In this document: in pieces, positions 38,178 through 47,467 of the stretch
Numbering within the stretch: the first letter of the stretch is position 1
Layout: each line of letters begins with the position of its first letter
From: Pseudobdellovibrionaceae bacterium
GTDB lineage: Bacteria > Bdellovibrionota > Bdellovibrionia > Bdellovibrionales > UBA1609
Direction of reading: 5' to 3'
Length of the DNA stretch: 64,000 nucleotides
Assembly (NCBI GenBank): GCA_018663505.1
Contig: JABJQG010000058.1
Location: forward strand, 1-64,000
Notes under the pieces: generated by a model
What the model was told of the DNA's origin: nothing
Databases searched by the model: none
What the model saw: the letters and a program-made list of their open reading frames with translations, nothing else
Position numbers and translations under genes: made by a program

Positions 38178-38563
38178 TGAAATTACTGACGTTAAATATT
38201 GACAATAAAGAAGTTAAGGTTAAAGCCCAAAAAATTAATGGCATCACGTGGGTTTATTATAACAGAAAGATTTTAAGCTTAGCTAATAAAAAAGCCTCAC
38301 ACGGAAGTACAGCCAGCGGATTACAAGATCCTTCTAAAATCTTGGCACCCATGCCCGGTGCTATTTTAAAAATTAGCACTAATGATGATCATCAATATTT
38401 AGCCGGGCATACACTCATTGTTATGGAGGCCATGAAAATGGAATACTCCTTAAAAGTAATTGCCAATGCTACTCTTACAAAACTCAATTGTGCGGTGGGA
38501 GATCAAGTGACTCAGGGGCAGGTGCTTGCCCAATTAGAACCCGAGGCTAGCCATGAAGATTAA
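38177..38563 (+). CDS. Biotinyl carrier protein of methylcrotonyl-CoA carboxylase
   Basis: A 128-residue protein whose C-terminal half is a biotinyl domain: LAPMPGAILKI, then the biotinylation site VMEAMKMEYSL with its Lys, and the closing GDQVTQGQVLAQLE. The first 50 residues resemble the start of the BT/linker part. It carries biotin between the separate biotin carboxylase and MccB. It is joined to the upstream gene by TAATG and overlaps the lyase gene by 11 bp. This is a true split and not a frameshift, because both halves have proper ends and start signals. Confidence 0.92.
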   Translation: MKLLTLNIDNKEVKVKAQKINGITWVYYNRKILSLANKKASHGSTASGLQDPSKILAPMPGAILKISTNDDHQYLAGHTLIVMEAMKMEYSLKVIANATLTKLNCAVGDQVTQGQVLAQLEPEASHED

Positions 38564-39467
38564 AATTATTGAGGTAGGCGCAAGAGATGGTCTACAAAAT
38601 GAGATGCAAGCTCTGTCCGTGAAAGACCGTTATGATTTTATCAAAAAACTTTGTGATTCTGGTTTAAAAATTATCGAAGCTGGCGCTTTTGTTTCCCCTA
38701 AATGGGTGCCACAAATGGATAACAGTAATAAAGTACTTACAAAGTTATTTAAAGATCAGACCTCAGGTAAAATTAATTCTAAAATTCAGTTCCCAATGCT
38801 TGTACCTAACATGAAGGGTTTTCAGCGGGCTATGGATTCTCAAACAAAAGAAATTGCCATCTTTGGAGCTTGCTCGGAATCTTTTTCACAAAAAAATATT
38901 AATTGCAGCATTAATCAGAGTTTTGGGCACTTTAAAGCTGTGATCAATGCTGCTAAAAAAAATAATGTGAAGGTCCGAGCTTATTTATCTGTAGCCTTTG
39001 GCTGCCCTTACGAAGGAAAAGTCTCAGAGCAAAGAGTTATTAAACTCACAGAAAAACTCATTCAATTAGGAGCCTATGAAGTTTCTATTGGCGACACCAT
39101 TGGTGTGGCCACCCCAAAACAAGTGCGTTCTTTAGTTAATAAATTAGGCTTAAAAATTCCCTTAAAAAAAGTGGCTATGCATTTTCATGACACTCGCGGA
39201 ACTGCCTTAGCTAATGTGCTGGCTAGTTTAGATTTAGGTATACATACTTTTGACTCTAGCCTTGGTGGGCTTGGTGGCTGCCCTTACGCTAAAGGGGCCT
39301 CTGGTAACCTTGCCACAGAGGATTTAGTTTATATGCTTGAGGGCATGGGCCACAAAACGGGTGTAGATATTTCAAAACTTATCAAAATTAACAAATGGAT
39401 CGAAAATAAAGTAGGGCATCAGCTTCCCTCTCATGTTGGGAAAACAGAGAGCTCTTTGTACAAATAG
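38553..39467 (+). CDS. mvaB: Hydroxymethylglutaryl-CoA lyase
   Basis: A 304-residue TIM-barrel lyase that splits HMG-CoA to acetoacetate and acetyl-CoA, the last step of leucine breakdown. Motifs: VGARDGLQNE, EAGAFVSPKWVPQM, SIGDTIGVATP, the metal ligands in HFHDTRGTALAN, and the catalytic-Cys loop GLGGCPYAKGASGNLATED. It ends the operon; an imperfect long hairpin begins about 23 nt later. Isovaleryl-CoA dehydrogenase is not in the window. Confidence 0.95.
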   Translation: MKIKIIEVGARDGLQNEMQALSVKDRYDFIKKLCDSGLKIIEAGAFVSPKWVPQMDNSNKVLTKLFKDQTSGKINSKIQFPMLVPNMKGFQRAMDSQTKEIAIFGACSESFSQKNINCSINQSFGHFKAVINAAKKNNVKVRAYLSVAFGCPYEGKVSEQRVIKLTEKLIQLGAYEVSIGDTIGVATPKQVRSLVNKLGLKIPLKKVAMHFHDTRGTALANVLASLDLGIHTFDSSLGGLGGCPYAKGASGNLATEDLVYMLEGMGHKTGVDISKLIKINKWIENKVGHQLPSHVGKTESSLYK

Positions 39468-39770
39468 CTTCAAATTCCAATTAGATTCAAGCCTTCCCAA
39501 TTTTATTGGACTCTTTAAAACGCTACGCGCCCTGAAAGGGTGAGGGCAGGAGCCCGAATTTTAACGAGTTAGAGCCAGGAAGGCTCACTTTTCATTTGAA
39601 ATACTTAGCACCACCTCACAAAAAACACCTAACTATAGCAGGCTCACTCATTGTAAATTCTCCAACAGGTTATTTATGTATCCTAATATTTAAGCAAATT
39701 ATGGTATATTGGTTAAGGTGATATTTACAGATAAAACTAATAAAATACTAACAATTACAGATGATTAACT
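39468..39770. other. Intergenic region with a decayed long hairpin after the liu operon
   Basis: An imperfect long stem spans 39490-39585: AGCCTTCC (39490-39497) pairs with GGAAGGCT (39578-39585), ACTCTTTAAAA (39510-39520) with TTTTAACGAGT (39559-39569, one mismatch), and an inner GCCCT/AGGGC hairpin (39529-39533/39543-39547). It probably ends liu transcription. Further on, AGGCTCACTCATTG (39640-39653) repeats a sequence found upstream of the operon. The rest is AT-rich promoter-like sequence. Confidence 0.6.
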
Positions 39771-40988
39771 ATGAAACTGCTGATTACCTTAACTAGTCTT
39801 TCCGTTCTATTTCTAGCATGGTCCATTCTTAGGTTGCTGGATTCCAGCGACTGCTTAGAAAGCAATAATATTCAGAACGTAGTGTATGCGGAAAAAAAAT
39901 TAGTAGAAACTTACTCTCAATGTAGCCACACCAGAATCTATGGATTTAAGACCATTCCCCCAGAATCCTTAGAACTAGTAAAACACGTTAGTCGCACCCT
40001 TGATGAGTTCGAGCATATTTATCTATCCACACTTTCTCAAATTGATGTGCTTCCGCAAACACTGATTATTTATAAAAATCTAAACAGCTATACTAATTTT
40101 TCAGATGAATATATCCATCTCTCCAGTGATTTCTTAACAGATCACAACTCACTTTTTTCAACCATATTAAAAGCGCGAATCATTCGTAACAATCCTGACT
40201 TGGCTTTTAACAAAGATATATTGAGCCTCACTTCTCAATTTTACAGATACCTTATTAAAGATCCACTTTTGAAAAAAGATATCAGCCTAAAGGCAAACAT
40301 AGTTATCAAATACTATATACAGCTGAGTGCTAATGATAAAATCCACTTTATTAAACAAATGAATGCATTTGTTTCACCAAACTCGGGTGTGTATCTTTTT
40401 TCAGAAAACTATAACGAACAGAATATTAAAAGTATAAAAAATGAAATGGAACGATTTTTAACCGCCGTTTATAACGGTCAACTGACCCAAAGTAAAAAAC
40501 AAAAATTGTACAGTAGTGTATTTAACCTCACTGCCCACTTGAAGCCTCACAAGTCAGCTGCAATCATTAGGACATTAAATCAAAAACAATTAAAAATAGC
40601 TACGAATAATAAACTTAAAAGTGAACACTTAATATATTTAAATTGTATGCCCCCAAGTTTAAACGATATTTTAAAACTAAAGCCTATTCATTTAAAGCCC
40701 TACTGGATAAAAAACTGTGGAGAAAAAGCCTTTCAAAAAGATTTTGACTTACTAACTCGCAGACCAGAACTTTTTTTAAAAAAATATAGCCAGCTAAAAT
40801 TTATTAAATTTCATATTCCATCTATTATTATCGCCAATAGGTATTACAAACTTAATTTAGATACACCTTTAAGCTCTGTTAAATTTGGCCAACAATTAAA
40901 ATGGGTTTCCTTTAAAGAAGATCAGGAACACCTGGCTCAAATACCTATCGCAAATATTGAGGCCATTACACACTTCCGTGGAATTTAG
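39771..40988 (+). CDS. Membrane-anchored or exported protein, unknown
   Basis: A 405-residue protein of no recognised family. It begins with an uncleaved or cleaved signal segment (LLITLTSLSVLFLAWSIL), so the bulk should be periplasmic. The remainder is helical and rich in Lys and Asn with a few cysteines (CLES, QCSHT, NCMPPS, KNCGEK). It lacks a HExxH or serine-hydrolase motif. The gene stands alone between a hairpin-marked terminator and a convergent small gene. Confidence 0.6.
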   Translation: MKLLITLTSLSVLFLAWSILRLLDSSDCLESNNIQNVVYAEKKLVETYSQCSHTRIYGFKTIPPESLELVKHVSRTLDEFEHIYLSTLSQIDVLPQTLIIYKNLNSYTNFSDEYIHLSSDFLTDHNSLFSTILKARIIRNNPDLAFNKDILSLTSQFYRYLIKDPLLKKDISLKANIVIKYYIQLSANDKIHFIKQMNAFVSPNSGVYLFSENYNEQNIKSIKNEMERFLTAVYNGQLTQSKKQKLYSSVFNLTAHLKPHKSAAIIRTLNQKQLKIATNNKLKSEHLIYLNCMPPSLNDILKLKPIHLKPYWIKNCGEKAFQKDFDLLTRRPELFLKKYSQLKFIKFHIPSIIIANRYYKLNLDTPLSSVKFGQQLKWVSFKEDQEHLAQIPIANIEAITHFRGI

Positions 40989-41162
40989 CTGAAATATTAT
41001 TGCTACTTACATATACTTTTGTAATAAATGGCCGTTTACTCATATTAGTTAAACCTAAGAACTTGAGTATTTTTTCATAAGCACTAATGCCCAAACTACA
41101 CGATGCATCTGAGTCTAAGTTACTATAAAATGCTTTTACAAATGTAATTTTTAATTCAAGAA

Positions 41163-41543
41163 TTAAGATGTCCAAAAATTATACTGAACTTTATACTCTT
41201 TCCCATATTGATTAATGATAATTTCACAACCACCAAAGTCCGTGTTTTCAGTCGCTATAATTTTTATCCAGTAATTCATAGTTTGAGTATTAACTTTATG
41301 AATATTTATAGACTCCAACTTACATTTAGATATGTTTTCAGAGTCAAAGGAAACCTTTGGTGACTTTCCCCAACTTAATTCGGCATCAATAATAAGTATT
41401 TCTCCAGAACCATCACTTAAAAAGTCCGCACTTGTTGTTTCCGCAGATACTTTTACAAAGCCAAAGTCTGCACCTTCTTGTACTTTAGTTGCCCATGTAT
41501 TTGAAAAATACAAAAACGATAGTATAATAAATAGCACTTTCAT
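41163..41543 (-). CDS. Small secreted protein, unknown
   Basis: A 126-residue protein with a clear signal peptide (MKVLFIILSFLYFSNTWAT). The mature part of about 107 residues is beta-rich with two cysteines (KCKLE, GGCEI) likely forming a disulfide. No family is recognised. The start is followed by no operon partner. A small hairpin GAGGC-AAC-GCCTC (41608-41620) lies 65 bp upstream. Confidence 0.55.
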   Translation of the reverse strand: MKVLFIILSFLYFSNTWATKVQEGADFGFVKVSAETTSADFLSDGSGEILIIDAELSWGKSPKVSFDSENISKCKLESINIHKVNTQTMNYWIKIIATENTDFGGCEIIINQYGKEYKVQYNFWTS

Positions 41544-41804
41544 ACTGTCCTCCCCCTCATTTGAATATTTGAAATATCTCGATTGTTATTTTTATACAAG
41601 ATCTTGTGAGGCAACGCCTCGAGTTATCAAAAACAAATCTCTAATATAAAAACTTTCCTGTAGAATCAGTGCTTACTCACAAAGAAAACACCTAAATTCA
41701 GATTAAATCACATTGCTGCAAACACTATTTGTTTCCTTTGACCATCATATAAAAAAAACACCAATTTGAAGTTTCCTGACAAGAGTCAGTTATTACAAGT
41801 TCTA

Positions 41805-42146
41805 TTACTGAGCTACATTATCATCATTCACAAACAATTGGTTGGGCTCGTAATGCATAGCTTCGTCTTCGGACATCTGTGCATAACAGGCTATTATTAC
41901 TTTATCGCCTTTTTGTACGTGTCTGGCTGCTGCTCCATTTAGGCAAATTTCTTTGTCTCCACCGTAGATGACATATGTTGTAAAGCGTGAGCCGCTATTA
42001 CAGTTATATATGTCCACTTGTTCATACTGTCTTAATTGGGCCATATCACATAGTTTTGGATCTATGGAAATTGACCCCTCGTAAGTTAAATCAGCGTCGG
42101 TTACAGTGGCACGGTGAATTTTTGATTTTAAAAGTGTTAGGTTCAT
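41805..42146 (-). CDS. panD: Aspartate 1-decarboxylase
   Basis: PanD makes beta-alanine for pantothenate. The 113-residue proenzyme has the self-processing site at Gly24-Ser25 (YEGSISID), which forms the pyruvoyl group, plus the active-site YVIYG and the NGAAARHVQKGDKVIIACYA segments. The C-terminal tail is slightly short. It is the last gene of the pantothenate operon, 52 bp after coaX. Confidence 0.95.
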   Translation of the reverse strand: MNLTLLKSKIHRATVTDADLTYEGSISIDPKLCDMAQLRQYEQVDIYNCNSGSRFTTYVIYGGDKEICLNGAAARHVQKGDKVIIACYAQMSEDEAMHYEPNQLFVNDDNVAQ

Positions 42147-42198
42147 TTTATTTTCCTTTTCTCTAGTTCAATTATTAAATTTAAAATTTTTTAGTTAT

Positions 42199-42969
42199 TT
42201 ACACGTTATTCATTAGGGCTAAATATAGGCCTTTTAAAACTAAGTCAGGTTCAATTTTATCAAAAACATTTTCCTGTTGAAACAAAGAAGCAAATCCACC
42301 TGTTGCAATAATCTTAGGTGCTTCCCCAGAAAATTCTTTGTGTTTAATCTGCTCAACGATTTCCTTTACCATCCCTAAATTTCCATAATACAAGCCTGAC
42401 TGGATACTTTCCACTGTAGAGCGTCCAACCACAGAATCTGGATTAATAATTTCAACTGAAGGCAGTCGAGATGTTTTAGTTTCCAAGGCCTGCATGGAAA
42501 TCTTAAGTCCAGCGTGAATAACACCACCAAGGTATTCTTTGTGCTTTGTTACTGCGCAAAAGGTTGTAGCTGTACCAAAATCTATCACAATTAGATTCTC
42601 ATTAGGATATAAGTGGGATGCCGATATGGCATTGGCAATTCTGTCAGCCCCTACTTCTAATGGGTTTCTATATTTTATTTTTAATCCTGTTTTAACACCC
42701 GCCTGTAATATAAAAGGAGATTTGCTAAAGTACTTTAGACAACTATTTCTAAGAGAGTGAATCACTTCTGGAACCACGGAACAAATGGATATTTGGTGAA
42801 TTTGTTCCGGTTCGATATTATTCTCTCTTAAAACTGATCTAAGAAATAAACCATACTCATCAGATGTTGATCCCGTTTTAGAGTTTTTTCTAAAGTGTAG
42901 CTTTATTTGATCATCTTCAAAAACTCCACCAAAAATTTGTGAGTTTCCAACATCTAAACATAAAATCAT
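42199..42969 (-). CDS. coaX: Type III pantothenate kinase
   Basis: CoaX phosphorylates pantothenate, the first step of CoA synthesis. The 256-residue ASKHA-fold enzyme shows [12 protein letters not shown] (phosphate 1), GADRIANA and [13 protein letters not shown] (phosphate 2), and ATGGFASL (adenosine). It overlaps panC by 4 bp (ATGA), so it is coupled to pantothenate synthesis. Confidence 0.94.
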   Translation of the reverse strand: MILCLDVGNSQIFGGVFEDDQIKLHFRKNSKTGSTSDEYGLFLRSVLRENNIEPEQIHQISICSVVPEVIHSLRNSCLKYFSKSPFILQAGVKTGLKIKYRNPLEVGADRIANAISASHLYPNENLIVIDFGTATTFCAVTKHKEYLGGVIHAGLKISMQALETKTSRLPSVEIINPDSVVGRSTVESIQSGLYYGNLGMVKEIVEQIKHKEFSGEAPKIIATGGFASLFQQENVFDKIEPDLVLKGLYLALMNNV

Positions 42970-43745
42970 TTTACTACCTCTCTTAAATTTATATTATCTA
43001 TTAACCTTACATTATTCATTTTAACCGCACCGTATCTGCGACTATTGCGATCTTCAATATAATCCACTTCAAATCCCTTATTTTCCAGTCTCAATTTTGT
43101 ATCTTTTGGATCACTGTGTAATTTGAGCTCTGTATAAAACTGTGGAGCTAAAATTTTATGTTTAGCCGTAAGCAAAGCATTACGCGAGCTTAAGGCCAAA
43201 CCATCTTTTTCTCTCACCGTTGGTACAGCTACAATTTTTGTTTTCATAAAAAATACAGATACCATCTCCCTAATGAGTGTGAGCTGTTGATAATCTTTTT
43301 CGCCAAAATAAGCTCTTTTAGATTCCGCAATATTTAACAATTTCATTACAACAGTTAAAACACCATCGAAATGTCCTGGACGGTTTTTGCCACAAAGCTC
43401 CTTACTAAAACTATTTTCACTCAATCTAAAGTTATAATCGTCCTTATAAAGAACATCATAGCTTGGTACAAGTAGATATATATCTGAAGAGAAAGTTTCC
43501 TCCAACAAAAGCATATCTTTATCTAGATTTGACGGATATTTATCTAAATCATTTTTATCGTTAAACTGTGTTGGGTTTACAAATATACTCACTAAGGTTA
43601 TTTGATTTTCTTCTTGCGACTTTTTGATTAAAGATAAGTGTCCCTTGTGTAAAGCTCCCATAGTTGGCACAAAACCAATGCTCCTATTCACATCAAAGCT
43701 ATTTCTTATTTCTATCCATTGCTGAATATTTACTTTTTTTACCAT
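42966..43745 (-). CDS. panC: Pantothenate synthetase
   Basis: PanC joins pantoate and beta-alanine with ATP. The HxGH signature lies in [15 protein letters not shown], and GEKDYQQL and ALSSRNA supply further active-site residues. Three ATGs compete: 43766, 43757 and 43745. The last is chosen since it puts VPTMG about 27 residues in, as in other PanC proteins, and avoids overlap with panB; no start has a strong Shine-Dalgarno. The C-terminal domain is slightly shorter than usual (259 residues versus about 280). Confidence 0.93.
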   Translation of the reverse strand: MVKKVNIQQWIEIRNSFDVNRSIGFVPTMGALHKGHLSLIKKSQEENQITLVSIFVNPTQFNDKNDLDKYPSNLDKDMLLLEETFSSDIYLLVPSYDVLYKDDYNFRLSENSFSKELCGKNRPGHFDGVLTVVMKLLNIAESKRAYFGEKDYQQLTLIREMVSVFFMKTKIVAVPTVREKDGLALSSRNALLTAKHKILAPQFYTELKLHSDPKDTKLRLENKGFEVDYIEDRNSRRYGAVKMNNVRLIDNINLREVVK

Positions 43746-43749
43746 ACTC

Positions 43750-44538
43750 TCACTCATAACTTTCATTTATTGAGGGAAAGTCCCCCTGTTTTACTTCTTT
43801 ATTATACTCGTTAAGAGCTCCTAAAATTAAACTATGACCTTCTAAATATTTTTTTAAAAACTTAGGTTTAAACTCATTATCCACACCCAACATATCGTGC
43901 AATACTAAGACCTGACCATCTGTGCTTGGCCCAGCACCAATACCAATAGTTGGAATGGACAGCTCTTTGCCAATAACTTCTGAAACCCGATTTGGTACAG
44001 CCTCTAACACTAAGGAAAAACACCCGGCCTGCTCTAACTGTTTTGCCCCAGAGACAATCGCCGATGCGGAATCTTCTGTTTTTCCCTGAACCTTAAAGCC
44101 ACCCAGTTGATGAATAAATTGTGGTGTTAACCCCAGGTGTCCCATCACTGGAATCCCCGATTGAACCACATGCTCAACAATTTCAATATTTCCTGCAGCG
44201 CCTTCTAGCTTTATGGCATGAGCCCCTGCTTTCATTACTTTTTCTATGGCATTCATATTTTCTGTTAAAGACTTCCTATAAGATAGAAAAGGCATATCAC
44301 CAATGATAAACTTGTTTCCCACAGACTTAGCCACAGCTGAAATGTGCATGGCCATTGTGTCCACAGATACATTCACTGTGGAATTTTCTCCATACATGAC
44401 CATTGCTAAACTATCACCCACAAGAACACAGTCCATATCAGATTCTGCAATTATTTTTGCCGACCAGTTGTCATAACAGGTAATCATACTTATCTTCTGC
44501 TTTTCATTTTTCATTTTTTGAAAATCTAAAACATTCAT
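43750..44538 (-). CDS. panB: Ketopantoate hydroxymethyltransferase
   Basis: PanB adds a hydroxymethyl group from methylene-THF to 2-oxoisovalerate, giving ketopantoate. The 262 residues show ITCYDNWSA, the metal-binding DSLAMVMYG, DMPFLSY, KLEGA, GHLGLTPQ and GIGAGPSTDGQVLV. It follows panG by 1 bp, so ketopantoate formation and its reduction are encoded side by side. Confidence 0.95.
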   Translation of the reverse strand: MNVLDFQKMKNEKQKISMITCYDNWSAKIIAESDMDCVLVGDSLAMVMYGENSTVNVSVDTMAMHISAVAKSVGNKFIIGDMPFLSYRKSLTENMNAIEKVMKAGAHAIKLEGAAGNIEIVEHVVQSGIPVMGHLGLTPQFIHQLGGFKVQGKTEDSASAIVSGAKQLEQAGCFSLVLEAVPNRVSEVIGKELSIPTIGIGAGPSTDGQVLVLHDMLGVDNEFKPKFLKKYLEGHSLILGALNEYNKEVKQGDFPSINESYE

Positions 44539-44539
44539 T

Positions 44540-45325
44540 CTAATTAGTTTCCTTTGCTATATGTGCTTGATTAATCTGTTCATAAACTTGAAACATGGAG
44601 GTATACAGTTGAGCTAAACCAACTTTTTCTAATGCCTGTGTGTGCTTTTCTATGGTCGCAAGATCCTGACGTATAAAGGGACCGGTTAAGGTGCCTTTTG
44701 AATCTAATAAGTTATTCCTAAACACACGTTGCTTATACTCAGCCAACACATCCGGAGAAAGCTTCAAGCTACTTACGAACTCCTTCTCCACCGTAGCCCA
44801 TAAAATATTAGTAAAATTTCCACCTACCACACAGAGCGCGTGATAAAGAGCTTTCTTATTACTTTCCAAATAGTGAAATGGGTTAGAAAGCAGAGGGAAT
44901 ATTTTAGATAAACCAATTTCGTTCTCATTGACCTTACTGTCAAAAATAAAGGGTATTTTCTCGTAATCTTTTAAGTCATATAGCTCATAACTAAAACTCA
45001 TAAGCGGATGTGCGCCAATAATCTCACTATCATTTTTCTCACATAGCAGATTAGTAATACTTAAGGCTCCAGAGAAGTGCACAATAATTTTATGTTTATA
45101 GTTTTGTAGATGTTGGGAAATAAATTTTTCAATTTGATCATCAGAAATAGCCAGCAGAATATGTGAGGCCTCTTTAACGCTTGAGTTAAGCTGTTCAATG
45201 GAATGAGTGGATCGGCTCCAGGTTCTTAAAGACATGCCCTTACTTTTAAAGTAGTAAGCAAAGTGCTTTGCCAGCCGGCCCGAGCCAACTAGTAGGTAAG
45301 AAAAAGGTTCCTGTCTCACGATCAA
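44540..45325 (-). CDS. panG: Rossmann/DUF2520 protein, probable ketopantoate reductase PanG
   Basis: A 261-residue protein with an N-terminal Rossmann motif (LLVGSGRLAKHFAYYF, 11-26), a 6-phosphogluconate-dehydrogenase-like SDDQI segment, HFSGALS, GAHPLMSF and a helical DUF2520 domain (HALCVVGGNFTNILWA). Such proteins are distinct from PanE. In Francisella a protein of this type, PanG, replaces PanE as NADPH-dependent ketopantoate reductase. The location directly in front of panB, panC, coaX and panD, with no panE in the window, strongly supports the same role. The gene leads the operon. Confidence 0.8.
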   Translation of the reverse strand: MIVRQEPFSYLLVGSGRLAKHFAYYFKSKGMSLRTWSRSTHSIEQLNSSVKEASHILLAISDDQIEKFISQHLQNYKHKIIVHFSGALSITNLLCEKNDSEIIGAHPLMSFSYELYDLKDYEKIPFIFDSKVNENEIGLSKIFPLLSNPFHYLESNKKALYHALCVVGGNFTNILWATVEKEFVSSLKLSPDVLAEYKQRVFRNNLLDSKGTLTGPFIRQDLATIEKHTQALEKVGLAQLYTSMFQVYEQINQAHIAKETN

Positions 45326-45476
45326 GTCCTGGATAATCCATACGAGTTAAAAAAAGTCGCTGTTCTAAAATCAACGCTATGCTGTATTTATACGCATATA
45401 TTCACTAAGAAGTAAGCCTTAATGCACAGAGATATATTCAATTCATTATGATAATAAGCAATCCAATATCGCGCTC

Positions 45477-45551
45477 AGTCGCAAAAAGGTACGCCGATAC
45501 TTTCTGCGACCCAGTCAGTCGCAGAAAGTATCGGCGTACCTTTTTGCGACT
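45477..45551. repeat. Perfect 34-bp inverted repeat with 7-nt loop
   Basis: Arms 45477-45510 and 45518-45551 are perfectly complementary; each joins AGTCGCAAAAAGGTACG with CCGATACTTTCTGCGAC. The loop is CCAGTCA. It lies about 60 nt after the stop of the 5'-nucleotidase gene and 150 bp before panG, so it can separate the two transcripts. Arms are more GC-rich than the surroundings, and perfect identity suggests recent origin or gene conversion between arms. Confidence 0.9.
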
Positions 45552-45610
45552 CGGAGTCCTAATATTTATTGAGCCTAAATCCAAATACTTGTAGTAATGC
45601 TAGGGCTAGC

Positions 45611-46993
45611 CTACAGTTCATGAGCTAGTGGTCTTTTTGTGGAACGGAAGTAAGATCTTGGAGACATTTTAAGGAAATCCTTTAAGTCTGACATATAAAT
45701 ACAGGCGAAACGTTCCATTTGATGGGCAAAATAGCTTTCCTCTATCCCTGATCTGAAGGTCTCGCCCCAATATGGGTTAAAGAACTCCTGTTGCTTTCTG
45801 ATCAATGGAGACACTTCTTTGTCGATTTCCGCGACCTCCAACATGAGTTCGTCAAATCTAACTTTTAATTGATCATCATTAGAACTTATAAGTTCAGCAG
45901 AAAGCCTATTTAATGCCACCTCTAATGGATGTTTTTTATCCATGAGTTGCTCAATTTTTTCTACATAAGGTTCTGCTTTTTTAAAGCCTTCAATCTCTTT
46001 TGATAGCTCCTCAACTACTAAGGCTGTTCGCCAAGCACAGTTTTTCTTTAATAGAACCACATCTCCGTAAATATGATCACCAATATACAAGGTCTCGTCC
46101 GGCAAAAGATTTAAATCTGATGTAAGGGTTGTTTCACAGCCCGCCTGATAAACTTTACCCTTTTCAATTTTTCCTGATTTGTTTTCCATTTTACCGGTTT
46201 CAGGATCTATCTCTAAAAAGTTTAACTGATCTATAAAGAAACGAGGTTTTTGTGCAAACACAATTGTAAATTCAAACAGCTCTTGCCAGTTACTACAATG
46301 AGTTAGAAAAGGATTAATGGTGTAGTCTAATAATTTTTTTGTATAGTAGAACTCTGAATTAGTTAGTAAAAAAATCTTTTTTCCACTCTTAATATAATAC
46401 TCTAGGCCTTCAACTAATTCTTTGTCTTTAATAATATACTTTTCTAAATTCTCACAGACCACGGATTTAATAGATTCGTCCCTGTGAGCCGTATCTAACA
46501 CATAATTTAAATCCTCTGCAATTACAGCATAATCTGGCATTTCCTGAGGGAATTTGTGATCTTTAAGGTCCACCAATTGAGCAAATAGAGTGGCAAAAGC
46601 TATGGAGAATGTAGTGTCTATCACATCGTAATTTGGATCACTTAAATCAATATAAGTAGATCGATATATTTTTTTCTGCTTAGAAAAACTAATATTCTCC
46701 AAGCCGTGATAACTTACACGGATAGCGCCGTAACGGCTTACTTTTAATAAATTACCAAATTTTTTATCAAGCACAAGACCACGAATTGCTCGGTCGTACT
46801 GAAGTTCTAAATCTAAAATTTCTGATGGATAACCCTTAGTTTCCACAAGTTTTTCCAGCATTAGCGTATGTGCCAAACACTCAAAATTTTCACTATGATA
46901 CTTCACTAAAGTGTGGTCCATATCTAGACCAATATAATTAATTTTTTGTAAATTTAGTGTACGATTAACAAATACATTTGAGTCTTGTTTCAA
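45611..46993 (-). CDS. HAD-superfamily 5'-nucleotidase (cN-II-like)
   Basis: A 460-residue cytosolic purine 5'-nucleotidase homologue. The catalytic HAD motif DMDHTL is at residues 24-29, motif II is in LLTNSEFYY, and motif III/IV in LYIGDHIYGDVVLLKK. Family members dephosphorylate IMP/GMP. Length and the long cap region fit the bacterial cN-II-type family (5_nucleotid). It is followed by a perfect inverted repeat and preceded closely by the rhodanese gene (8 bp). Confidence 0.88.
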   Translation of the reverse strand: MKQDSNVFVNRTLNLQKINYIGLDMDHTLVKYHSENFECLAHTLMLEKLVETKGYPSEILDLELQYDRAIRGLVLDKKFGNLLKVSRYGAIRVSYHGLENISFSKQKKIYRSTYIDLSDPNYDVIDTTFSIAFATLFAQLVDLKDHKFPQEMPDYAVIAEDLNYVLDTAHRDESIKSVVCENLEKYIIKDKELVEGLEYYIKSGKKIFLLTNSEFYYTKKLLDYTINPFLTHCSNWQELFEFTIVFAQKPRFFIDQLNFLEIDPETGKMENKSGKIEKGKVYQAGCETTLTSDLNLLPDETLYIGDHIYGDVVLLKKNCAWRTALVVEELSKEIEGFKKAEPYVEKIEQLMDKKHPLEVALNRLSAELISSNDDQLKVRFDELMLEVAEIDKEVSPLIRKQQEFFNPYWGETFRSGIEESYFAHQMERFACIYMSDLKDFLKMSPRSYFRSTKRPLAHEL

Positions 46994-47001
46994 TATCTCT
47001 C

Positions 47002-47364
47002 CTACTTATCAGTTTCTAAACCAATTTGGTTCCAAAGCATCATTCCGCCCTTCATATTGTAGACCTCAGTGTAACCTTGAGAAACTGCAAATTCAGAGGC
47101 CTGTGCGGATCTTGCACCACTACGGCAAATAAAAACGATAGCTTTATTTTTTGGTAAAGTATTAAGTTCATTAGGTAGTCCCCCTAATGTCATCAATTGG
47201 CTTCCTGGGATGTGCCCAAGTTCTCCATGGTACTCATCTTTCCCACGAACATCAATAATCAATAGATCTTTTTTTAATTCTAAAACCTCATCTGGCGGAA
47301 CATCCTTAACTGATGGGTTATAGGGGTTAGGCATTGCATTTTTAAATTCAACAATCTGTGACAT
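47002..47364 (-). CDS. Single-domain rhodanese
   Basis: A 120-residue rhodanese (sulfurtransferase). The active-site loop CRSGARS begins with Cys80, and the conserved DVRGKDEY and HIPGSQLM precede it. The final NMKGGMMLWNQIG is typical. It is the probable first gene of the rhodanese-nucleotidase pair; its divergent neighbour is the helicase gene. Confidence 0.92.
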   Translation of the reverse strand: MSQIVEFKNAMPNPYNPSVKDVPPDEVLELKKDLLIIDVRGKDEYHGELGHIPGSQLMTLGGLPNELNTLPKNKAIVFICRSGARSAQASEFAVSQGYTEVYNMKGGMMLWNQIGLETDK

Positions 47365-47467
47365 TTATCTCTCTCCATGACATATTTGATTGATTTTCGT
47401 AATATACGATCATAACTCTACACTAGTGCAATTATCAAATCAAAATTTTTTAAATAAGGTCAAGTCT

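Noticed and set aside
40966-41175. A 69-codon minus-strand frame overlapping the 3' end of the unknown exported protein gene
   Set aside because: It overlaps the better-supported plus-strand gene, has no Shine-Dalgarno and no signal or domain; probably a chance frame.
41600-41625. Hairpin GAGGC-AAC-GCCTC as a possible fifth two-hairpin element
   Set aside because: Only one short stem is present; the CGA-loop stem and linker are missing.
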